Below, piece by piece: positions 34,402 to 40,965 of a stretch of 64,000 nucleotides of DNA. The DNA comes from an uncultured Chloroflexales bacterium (lineage in GTDB: Bacteria > Chloroflexota > Chloroflexia > Chloroflexales > Chloroflexaceae): NCBI GenBank assembly GCA_937925925.1, contig CALANA010000091.1:1-64000 (forward strand), given 5' to 3'. The translations under genes and the position numbers were made by a program. The first letter of the stretch is position 1. Every line of letters begins with the position of its first letter. The notes beneath the pieces were generated by a model. The model had not been told where the DNA came from. It did no database searches and was given only the letters and a program-made list of their open reading frames with translations.

Positions 34402-36132
34402 ATGCATAGTGAGACACCACTGGACGGAGATACGTTGTCAAAAGTTGAGCATATCAAAGTCAACAACGATGGTCTGGGTGGTTTGCTCTTTGAAGAGATT
34501 CTGGATGCAACCACCGATCATATCTCAGAAGACGCCTATCAACTGCTGAAGTTTCACGGGAGCTATCAGCAAGATGACCGTGATCTGCGTAAGGAGCGCA
34601 AAAAGCAGGGTCTTGATCGGGCCTGGCAATTTATGGTGCGCACCAAAACGCCCGGAGGTCGTATGACCGCCGAGCAATATTTGCTGGCGGATGAACTGGC
34701 GACACGCTATGCCAATAACACGTTGCGTATCACTACCCGCCAGGCTTTCCAGTTTCACGGCGTTGGGAAGGCCAATCTGAAACCGTTGATTCGCGCATTG
34801 AATGGACGCTGGATCAGCACCTATGGTGCGTGTGGCGATGTGGCGCGTAATACGCTCACGTGCCCGGTAGCCGATCTGTTGCCCGGTAACACCTTTGACT
34901 ACCAGGCACTGGCCCAAGAGGTGAGTGATCGCTTCTTGCCCGAATCCACGGCTTACTATGAACTCTGGCTCGATGGCGCGAAAGTGCTGGCCGACGGAAA
35001 AACCATAAAGATCGAACCCAATCGCCACGAGTCCTTTTATGGCCCGAACTATTTGCCGCGCAAACACAAGATCGGTATTGGTCTGCCTCACGACAACTGT
35101 ATTGACCTCTTTACCCACGATCTGGCGCTGGAGGCAGTGCTTGCCAGCGATGGAACCCTCAGTGGCTTTAACCTGGTGGCGGGTGGCGGGTTGGGTAGCA
35201 CACATGGCAAAGCGGAGACCTTTCCGCGTCTGGGTGACCGTATCGGATTTTTGCCACCGGACAGAGCGCTGGCGGTATTGGAAGCCGCGACGGCTATCTA
35301 TCGTGACTATGGCGATCGTACGAATCGGCGGCATGCGCGCCTGAAGTATGTGCTTGAAGATCGCGGTGTAGCCTGGTTTCAGCACGAGTTAGGTCGGCGA
35401 TTAGATGGGCCGCTGGCACCGCCCGCTGCGGTTCCCCGCTATAGTGTTGAAGATCATCTGGGCTGGCAGCAGCAGGCCGATGGGCGCTGGATGGTGGGCA
35501 TCTGGATCGAGAATGGGCGCATTAAGGATACACCACACGACCAGAGTAAACGCGGCCTGCGGGCGATCATAGAGGAGTTTCAGCCCGAAATCCGTCTAAC
35601 GGCGCATCAAAATATTGTGCTGGTAAATATTGCGCCGGAAGACAAGCCGCGGGTTGAGTCGTTGCTGGTATACTACCAGCTGGCAACGAGCGATGGGCAG
35701 GCTACCGGGCGGGGTACACTCAGCCAGTTGCGGCGCTATGCGATGGCTTGTCCTGCAATGCCCACCTGTGGGTTGGCAGTGGCTGAGAGCGAACGATTTT
35801 TGCCAGACGTTATCAGTGCGCTGGAGCAACGCGGCTATGGCGATGATCGGGTCTGGATTCGTATGAGCGGGTGCCCAAATGCTTGCTCGCGTCCACCCAC
35901 CGCCGAGATTGGCATCATCGGGCGTAGCCTCGGTTTGTACAATGTCTATCTGGGTGGCAGCTTTGAAGGCACACGCCTTGCACAGCTCTATCGTGAACAT
36001 GTTCGCGCTGATGTCCTGGTGGATCTGCTGGCAGACGTTCTCGATCAGTGGAAACGTGAACGGGCCGAGGGTGAAGCCTTTGGCGACTGGGCGGCGCGTG
36101 TGCTGTGGAGTTCAACGGCGGAAGCAATGTAA
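34402..36132 (+). CDS. cysI: Assimilatory sulfite reductase hemoprotein (siroheme, 4Fe-4S)
   Basis: 576 residues, close to the 570 of CysI. It reduces sulfite to sulfide with six electrons in the cytoplasm. Two ferredoxin-like half domains are visible, with FQFHGVGK and LTAHQNIVLVNI at the equivalent strands. The siroheme/4Fe-4S ligands are present: CPAMPTC (Cys about 450 and 456) and SGCPNACSR (Cys about 490 and 494). The tail LYNVYLGGSFEGTRLAQLYRE matches the sulfite reductase C-terminus. The start at 34402 is preferred over 34273, because the extra 43 residues would be encoded by the family G repeat. The APS reductase gene lies 260 bp downstream. No CysJ flavoprotein was seen, so the electron donor may be ferredoxin or encoded elsewhere. 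Confidence 0.9.
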   Translation: MHSETPLDGDTLSKVEHIKVNNDGLGGLLFEEILDATTDHISEDAYQLLKFHGSYQQDDRDLRKERKKQGLDRAWQFMVRTKTPGGRMTAEQYLLADELATRYANNTLRITTRQAFQFHGVGKANLKPLIRALNGRWISTYGACGDVARNTLTCPVADLLPGNTFDYQALAQEVSDRFLPESTAYYELWLDGAKVLADGKTIKIEPNRHESFYGPNYLPRKHKIGIGLPHDNCIDLFTHDLALEAVLASDGTLSGFNLVAGGGLGSTHGKAETFPRLGDRIGFLPPDRALAVLEAATAIYRDYGDRTNRRHARLKYVLEDRGVAWFQHELGRRLDGPLAPPAAVPRYSVEDHLGWQQQADGRWMVGIWIENGRIKDTPHDQSKRGLRAIIEEFQPEIRLTAHQNIVLVNIAPEDKPRVESLLVYYQLATSDGQATGRGTLSQLRRYAMACPAMPTCGLAVAESERFLPDVISALEQRGYGDDRVWIRMSGCPNACSRPPTAEIGIIGRSLGLYNVYLGGSFEGTRLAQLYREHVRADVLVDLLADVLDQWKRERAEGEAFGDWAARVLWSSTAEAM

Positions 36133-36212
36133 CTGCAGTCTGGCACAGGTTAGCAAGAGAGTGCATACGCCCATCGACCTCGTTTACAGTGTCATTGCTA
36201 ATATGTAATGAT

Positions 36213-36240
36213 TTGACACACCAGACAAATAGGGTAAGAT
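36213..36240 (+). promoter_or_regulatory. Promoter of APS reductase gene
   Basis: TTGACA (36213-36218), a 16-bp spacer and TAAGAT (36235-36240). The start of transcription would be near 36247, giving a leader of about 145 nt before the ATG at 36393. Confidence 0.6.
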
Positions 36241-36327
36241 TCTGGTCGTATAGCGCTCCTTATTCATAGGAAGCAACATCTGATGCCATTGTACATATAA
36301 CCAGTATGGGGCAAGTGCGTTGAGGCA

Positions 36328-36374
36328 CGGACATAACAACAGACGATCGTCTGTCGTTGTGTCCGTTTTATTTT
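36328..36374 (+). terminator. Terminator-like hairpin in the leader of the APS reductase gene
   Basis: CGGACATAACAACAGACGAT folds on ATCGTCTGTCGTTGTGTCCG (a stem of up to 18 bp with two imperfect pairs), followed at once by TTTTATTTT (36366-36374). The ribosome binding site GGAAGG (36375-36380) directly follows the T-run. It could be the 3' terminator of an upstream transcript or a regulated attenuator. Confidence 0.6.
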
Positions 36375-36392
36375 GGAAGGACGGGTTTTGGT

Positions 36393-37115
36393 ATGAGATC
36401 ACTGACAGCAGAGGATGACGTTGCCCAGATCTGGACCGAAGATGAGATAGGTGAACTGAACGAACGATTCCGGGCATGTTCGACCGAGACGCTGCTTGAC
36501 TGGGCAACTGCTCGATTCGGTCAGGACATCGTGTTAACCTGTAGCTTTGGTGGCCCATCCGGTATGGTCTTGCTCGATATGGTGTCACGCCTGGAACGTG
36601 GTACGCCGGTCGTTTTCCTCGACACTGATTTACTCTTCCCTGAAACCTATGCGCTGGCCGAGGCGGCTGCCCAACGGTATGGGGTCACTATCCAACGTCA
36701 GCGCCCGGCTTTGACGCTGGCTGCACAGGATAAGATGGAAGGGCCACGCCTCTACGAGCGTGATCCAGACCGTTGTTGCGGCATCCGCAAAGTGGCTCCG
36801 TTAGCCGAGGCGTTGCGCCCCTATCAGGCGTGGATCAGCGGCATTCGCCGTGATCAGGCGCAGAGCCGGGCTGCGACGCCACTGATCCAGTGGAATACAC
36901 GTCACCATCTGCTCAAGATCAATCCGCTTGCTTTCTGGAATGATCGTGATGTCTGGCATTATATTCACACGCATGATGTACCCTACAACCCCCTGCTCGA
37001 TCAGGGTTACCCCAGTCTGGGCTGTATGCCCTGTACGCGACCGGCCAGTGCCCAGTCACCGCGCGCAGGCCGTTGGAACGGTTTTGCCAAAACGGAATGT
37101 GGCATTCACGTATGA
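36393..37115 (+). CDS. cysH: Adenylyl-sulfate (APS) reductase, Fe-S type
   Basis: 240 residues from the ATG at 36393 (GGAAGG 12 bp upstream). It reduces APS (or PAPS) to sulfite using thioredoxin. Visible motifs are the PP-loop-like TCSFGGPSGMVLLDM, VFLDTDLLFPETY, the Cys pair in RDPDRCCGIRKV (about 127-128), SGIRRDQAQSR, the CXXC in LGCMPCTRP (about 210-213), and the catalytic C-terminal KTECGIHV. The CC..CXXC set ligates a 4Fe-4S cluster and marks the bacterial APS-using subgroup, whereas E. coli-type PAPS reductases lack it. It has its own promoter and leader and supplies sulfite to the upstream sulfite reductase. No ATP sulfurylase gene is in the window. Confidence 0.92.
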   Translation: MRSLTAEDDVAQIWTEDEIGELNERFRACSTETLLDWATARFGQDIVLTCSFGGPSGMVLLDMVSRLERGTPVVFLDTDLLFPETYALAEAAAQRYGVTIQRQRPALTLAAQDKMEGPRLYERDPDRCCGIRKVAPLAEALRPYQAWISGIRRDQAQSRAATPLIQWNTRHHLLKINPLAFWNDRDVWHYIHTHDVPYNPLLDQGYPSLGCMPCTRPASAQSPRAGRWNGFAKTECGIHV

Positions 37116-37145
37116 GCTATGGCTAAAGGTCAGAAAGAGGTATTA

Positions 37146-37382
37146 TGACCAACGAGCCAGCGTCGCGGCGAGGGGGGCGGGGGCCTGCTGCCCCCACTCC
37201 TGTTCCTTTTCTGGTGCAGCGTGGTGAAGCCGCACCCTGTCCCCGCAGGGAGGGGCCGGGGGGTGTTGCATGCAATGCCCCCCGGCCCCGCGACATCGCG
37301 TTCCAGGGGAAGGCTCGTGGTCGTAGGCGCAAGAAGCATCAGCCGAACCAACGGATGAAGGCACATTGGTATAAGGCGCTGC
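37146..37382. repeat. Family G element
   Basis: Contains GGGGGCGGGGGCCTGCTGCCCCC, GTGCAGCGTGGTGAAGCCGCAC, GGGTGTTGCATGCAATGCCCC, CTTCGTGGTCG-type and CCAACGGATGAAGG modules, and ends ATTGGTATAA. It lies in the inverse orientation to the 3388 copy. No gene is seen between 37116 and 37541; the remainder (37383-37541) is featureless. Confidence 0.6.
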
Positions 37383-37541
37383 CGGGTCAGATTCGCGGTC
37401 GAAGGACAACACAAGACCTCGGATTCGAGCGATGGTGCAACTGTAGCCTATACACGAGTTACATTGTTACTCTGTATAGCCTTCTTTGTTGCCTTTAGCA
37501 GCCAGGTATCACCACATATGGTCGTGCCGATACATTGGGTA

Positions 37542-37958
37542 TTACTCAGCTTCAAACGGCCCGATCTGCTGCTCAAGGCGGACTAATTCGGCATGGAAGC
37601 CCGCAAAATTCTCCATGCCACTGAGCATTGCTACCTTCTGCTGATCGCGTGCGTCTGGTTCCAGTAGTGCCCGATACGTCTGCAATCCCTGATCCATCGC
37701 CGCCAGGAATGCTTGATGCACAGACTGACAGGCTGGTGGTACCGGTAATTGCTGTGCCGTGAGGCGAATGGCCTCAAGCCGTGTCGCAAGGGGCAATGTT
37801 GCTGGTGGCTGATTTTCTTCATCGGCAGCTTCTGCTTTGAATGCAACCGATGCATGCTGGCTTTCGGTATGCCACAGCTTTAACAGTGCCATCGCTGCGC
37901 CTAGATAGGCGACAATGGCGGGTTCAATCGGTTGATCTGATTGAGACATCGGCACCAT
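37542..37958 (-). CDS. Hypothetical helical cytoplasmic protein
   Basis: 138 residues from the ATG at 37958. AAGGAG with 7-bp spacing decides this start over an ATG at 37973 that belongs to the end of a family C repeat. The protein is alpha-helical, hydrophilic and acidic. Visible pieces are VAYLGAAMALLKLWHTES, LATRLEAIRLTAQQLPVPPACQSVHQAFLAAMDQGLQTY and a closing FHAELVRLEQQIGPFEAE. It has one Cys, no membrane segment and no motif I recognise. It is downstream of repeat DNA and monocistronic. Confidence 0.65.
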   Translation of the reverse strand: MVPMSQSDQPIEPAIVAYLGAAMALLKLWHTESQHASVAFKAEAADEENQPPATLPLATRLEAIRLTAQQLPVPPACQSVHQAFLAAMDQGLQTYRALLEPDARDQQKVAMLSGMENFAGFHAELVRLEQQIGPFEAE

Positions 37959-37971
37959 GCGTTCTCCTTCC

Positions 37972-38046
37972 ATAGCAATCCTACATCTGTTGTGAAGCAC
38001 CAGAGTCCAGGCGAAAGCCGGGACAGAGCGAGATCCAGGCGAAAGC
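37972..38046. repeat. Family C element, left half
   Basis: Begins ATAGCAATCCTACATCTGTTGTGAAGCACCGGAGTCC and carries GGCGAAAGCCGGGAC and CCAGGCGAAAGCC modules. It lies immediately upstream of the ribosome binding site of the 37542-37958 gene. No matching right end. Confidence 0.55.
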
Positions 38047-38098
38047 CAGCTTGGGGATAAGCTTACTCTATGACTGAGCCTGATCGCTATTATACAAA

Positions 38099-38322
38099 AG
38101 GACGTACACAGTCGCGTGAACCCAACGTTCCTTCGACTACGCTCAGAGCTTGCCCTGAGCGCAGTCGAACGGGACAAGCTTTTTCACCTGCGGCAGCGTG
38201 AAAGAGACACATTCTTTCCCGCCACATTTTTTCGCCTTCGGCGAAAAAATGTGGCGGGAAAAACAGAAAAAGGAGCGCTCTGCCGCAGGCGAAAACGGTC
38301 AGTGGATGACCCACCACGCACG
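38099..38322. repeat. Family B element (B8)
   Basis: Ends AGGACGTACACAGTCGCG and CCACCACGCACGCCTGG. The TTCGACTACGCTCAGAGC..CAGTCGAA palindrome spans about 38132-38169. The core hairpin has perfect 22-bp arms, 38215-38236 and 38240-38261 (TTTCCCGCCACATTTTTTCGCC), with loop TTC (GAA on the other strand). Confidence 0.78.
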
Positions 38323-38326
38323 CCTG

Positions 38327-38562
38327 GACATGCGGAAGGGGTTCCCCCTGCCCTCTGCGCATCAACGTAAGCCTCCGGTTGGGGGGTTGGGGGCCGTAGG
38401 CCCCCAAAAGTCTCTCTTTTTCTGGCACAAAAGGCCAGCTTCGCTGGCCTTTTGTGCCAGAACAGCAACGGGTTGTAAGGATGGCAACCCTTAACGTGAT
38501 GTACATAGGGCTTCCTCCTACCCTCCCACCCCCTCCGAGCGGGGTGGGTAGGGGGTCGAAAA
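38327..38562. repeat. Family E element
   Basis: Shares GCGCATCAACGTAAGCCTCCGG and GGGGCCGTAGGCCCCC modules with 14335-14610. The core hairpin has perfect 20-bp arms, 38420-38439 and 38443-38462 (TTCTGGCACAAAAGGCCAGC), with loop TTC. Relative to the 14377 copy, one A-T pair is replaced by C-G in both arms. Confidence 0.7.
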
Positions 38563-38579
38563 GATGCAGAAGGTCGCAG

Positions 38580-39155
38580 TTAAATTGGTATAAGACGATC
38601 ATCCGTCCCCGCTTCCGTCATTGTGCGGAGTGCATGCTGGCTACGCTTATCATTTAGCGCTTCCATAAAGGCACGGGGGCGGGCCGGGCTAATGATCAGT
38701 GTGGTTGTTCCCTGTCGTGCCACAGCGACCAGCCGTTCACGATTGGTCGCCAGAAAAAACGCCTCGCCGTAGGGATCAAGACGGAATGGCCCCTGGTAGC
38801 CAAATATGCCAGGATTGAAGGCAAAGCGTAGCCCGGCACGAGGCATACCAGCCAGTGCTGGTGCCGAAGAAACGCCGGTAATGCGCGTAAAAGGGATGTC
38901 GAGCGTGCGCCACCAGCGCCGCTGAATACGTAATCGATCATCTTCAACGATATATCCTACTGGTTGTACGGCATAGGCCAGCAGCAGAAACAGAGCCATA
39001 GATACGGCCAGGGCAATTGGAATCAATAGTCCGCCCCAGCGCAGGTTGCTCAAATACGCAAACAGCAACGGCAGCGTGAGCAAACCTCCCATATAAGCGA
39101 TGCCAATCGTAATCCGTTCCGCGTAACTATCGAGCGGTGCGATCTCAAATTTCAT
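38580..39155 (-). CDS. Membrane protein with bacterial PH-like domain
   Basis: 191 residues. Two N-terminal membrane helices (about 16-36 and 42-64) are followed by a soluble domain of about 110 residues: YIVEDDRLRIQRRWWRTLDIPFTRITGVS, then GIFGYQGPFRLDPYGEAFFLATNRERLVAV, TTLIISPARPRAFMEAL. This order (YxIxDxxLxI, FGxxG, YATxRxxxVxI, ISPxxPxxFxxAL) is that of the bPH_5/PH-related membrane proteins. Function unknown. Its TAA lies at the edge of a repeat (TTAAATTGGTATAAG). No neighbouring gene shares its strand closely. Confidence 0.75.
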   Translation of the reverse strand: MKFEIAPLDSYAERITIGIAYMGGLLTLPLLFAYLSNLRWGGLLIPIALAVSMALFLLLAYAVQPVGYIVEDDRLRIQRRWWRTLDIPFTRITGVSSAPALAGMPRAGLRFAFNPGIFGYQGPFRLDPYGEAFFLATNRERLVAVARQGTTTLIISPARPRAFMEALNDKRSQHALRTMTEAGTDDRLIPI

Positions 39156-39185
39156 GTCTTCAGCAACCTCTGAAATAGACTTGTT

Positions 39186-39394
39186 CAGGACGTACGCGGT
39201 GGTCTGATCACCTCGCTTTTTCGCCTTCGGCAGAGTGGGACGTTGTCTTCTTTTCCCACCAAATGTTCCCCGTAGGCGAAAATTTGGTGGGAAGCTGCTG
39301 AAGGCGAAAAAGCTTGTCCCGTTCGACTGCGCTCAGGGCAAGCTCTGAGCGTAGTCGAAGGAACGTTGAGTTCATGCGACTGCGTACGTCCTGT
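39186..39394. repeat. Family B element (B9)
   Basis: Ends CAGGACGTACGCGGTGG and ACTGCGTACGTCCTG, the best-matched TIR pair of the family. Core hairpin arms are 39253-39264 and 39282-39293 (TTCCCACCAAAT) with a partly decayed loop side; the CTCAGGGCAAGCTCTGAGCG palindrome lies near 39330-39350. Confidence 0.7.
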
Positions 39395-39576
39395 TGCTCT
39401 CTTTTTCCTATTTTCTCCCTACATGCGCGTTGGCAGCGAACATATACGCAGAAGGACAAGCCCTTTTTACGTGGTATCGTTGGGTGTAGGTTGCCCTGAG
39501 CGGAGCCACAGGCATCAGCGGAAACATCATCGAAAAAGACGGTTTGTTCGAGTGATCAAGCCCGCCCGAATCATAG

Positions 39577-39686
39577 TATAGTGATCCTACATCTGTGAAG
39601 CACCGGAGTCCAGGCTTGACGCTGGCCTAGCTCCGTCCAGGCTAAAGCCTAGAATCCAGGTTTACAAGTGTAATAGGATTGCTATA
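39577..39686. repeat. Family C element, complete
   Basis: Terminal inverted repeats TATAGTGATCCTAC and TAGGATTGCTATA. Inside, GGAGTCCAGGCTTGACGCTGG pairs loosely with TCCAGGCTAAAGCCTAGAATCC. 39395-39576 upstream has no feature I can support. Confidence 0.7.
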
Positions 39687-39767
39687 CGTCTTTGACGCTA
39701 AACCAGAGTTTCCATTATAATCTACATTCAGAAGAGACGCGAACGGAGAATATGCAAGGAGAACACG

Positions 39768-40637
39768 GTGTCAATCTTTAATCCGCTACCGGTTGAGCCA
39801 GCTTTTTTGAACTGGCGTGGGCATCAGATCGCCAGCTACACGGCTGGTGCCGGGCCAAAAGTATTGCTCATTCACAGTATCAATGCCGCCGCATCAGCCT
39901 TTGAGATGCGCAAACCGTTTGTGCAACTCCAGGATACCTTTCATATCCATGCCATTGACCTGTTGGGGTATGGACGATCGGATCGTCCTGCTCGTGCCTA
40001 CCATGCCAGTGACTACGTGGAACTGATTGCACACATCCTCCAACAGATGGGATCAGGGACGACCATCATTGCCAGTTCGCTCAGCGCAGCGTATGCGGTG
40101 CGAGCGGCCCGTCAGCATGCTGAACTGGTACAGGCGCTGGTGCTGGTTTGTCCAGCGGGGATCGAGCAACTGGCCCAACCACCCGGCCAATCCAACGCGA
40201 TCGCCTATCGTACGCTGCGTGGGGCCGCCGGAAAGTTGATCTTTGCGGCACTGACCACACGTCCGGCAGTACGTTTTTTTCTTGAACGCGAAGGCTATGC
40301 TCAGCGTAGCAGTATTACGCCAGATACACTGGAAGGGTTTTATCAGGCCACGCAGCATCCTGGTGCCCGCTATGCGCCGCTCTGTTTTGTAACCGGGTTG
40401 CTCAATACCAACATTGCTGAGGATTTTGCCGCCCTCACTCAACCCATCCTCATCGTGTGGGGCCGTCAGGCAACGACGACGCCGGTGAGCCAGGCAGATG
40501 CGTTCCTGGCGCGTAATCCGCAGGCAAAGCTGAGTGTGGTTGACAATACATCGTTACTCGTTCAGGACGAGCAACCGGAGGTGTTCAGCGGATTGGTACG
40601 TGAGTTTCTGGCGGTGCCAGCGCTAGAGTCAACGTAG
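39768..40637 (+). CDS. Alpha/beta-hydrolase homologue lacking the usual catalytic His
   Basis: 289 residues, GTG start with AAGGAG 6 bp upstream. Alpha/beta-hydrolase landmarks: VLLIHSINAAASAFEMRK (oxyanion region, where HG is replaced by HS), HAIDLLGYGRSDRP, the nucleophile elbow IASSLSAAY (Ser about 104), ALVLVCPAGIEQL, and PILIVWGRQATTTPV near the acid position. Where active members have a GH motif before E-x-P-E-x-F, this protein reads VVDNTSLLVQDEQPEVF, so the general-base His is missing. It may be inactive, use another base, or be a binding protein. It is convergent with, and overlaps by 9 bp, the Cys-rich protein gene. Confidence 0.8.
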   Translation: MSIFNPLPVEPAFLNWRGHQIASYTAGAGPKVLLIHSINAAASAFEMRKPFVQLQDTFHIHAIDLLGYGRSDRPARAYHASDYVELIAHILQQMGSGTTIIASSLSAAYAVRAARQHAELVQALVLVCPAGIEQLAQPPGQSNAIAYRTLRGAAGKLIFAALTTRPAVRFFLEREGYAQRSSITPDTLEGFYQATQHPGARYAPLCFVTGLLNTNIAEDFAALTQPILIVWGRQATTTPVSQADAFLARNPQAKLSVVDNTSLLVQDEQPEVFSGLVREFLAVPALEST

Positions 40638-40841
40638 TTCGCGCAGTTCGATCGGGTCTTCACGTGGTTCGCATACCCCACAAAATAGCGCTCTCGCGGT
40701 GACAATCGCTTTGTGAATGTTCTTCTGGTCACGATAGAGCGCCACAATGTGCGGCATTTCCTGCGCATGGTTGCGACACACGGCGCGCCCACAGAAAATG
40801 CATGTGCCATGCGCTGGACGTTCACAATGCCAGCAGTTCAT
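40629..40841 (-). CDS. Small Cys/His-rich zinc-binding protein
   Basis: 70 residues. Two CXXC pairs (C3-C6 and C14-C17) are followed by C22-X2-H25 and a third pair C54-X2-C57, a pattern able to bind two zinc ions. The order CWHC..CIFCGRAVCRNH resembles B-box or LIM-like knuckles found in small prokaryotic proteins. The middle (EMPHIVALYRDQKNIHKAIVTARALFC) is helical. It is convergent with the hydrolase homologue and overlaps its last 9 bp. Partner or nucleic acid target unknown. Confidence 0.7.
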   Translation of the reverse strand: MNCWHCERPAHGTCIFCGRAVCRNHAQEMPHIVALYRDQKNIHKAIVTARALFCGVCEPREDPIELRELR

Positions 40842-40913
40842 ACTATTCCTCTTATGATCAGACCAGCCGAGGCGCTGGTGCCACCAGTCGATCAGACCGC
40901 CAACCGCCCCACG

Positions 40914-40942
40914 CTGGTGCCGACGCTCTGCGTCGGCACCAG
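40914..40942. terminator. Perfect 13-bp hairpin, possible terminator
   Basis: CTGGTGCCGACGC (40914-40926) and GCGTCGGCACCAG (40930-40942) with loop TCT, 24 bp after the stop of the DUF11 protein gene on the minus strand. There is no T-run, so the role is uncertain. Confidence 0.4.
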
Positions 40943-40965
40943 TTCGTGATCAGTCCTGTTGTGGA

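Noticed and set aside
36247-36392. SAM-I riboswitch before the APS reductase gene
   Set aside because: The conserved SAM-I core (AGAG..GGAGGGA..CCGAUGAA..GGCAACC) is not present.
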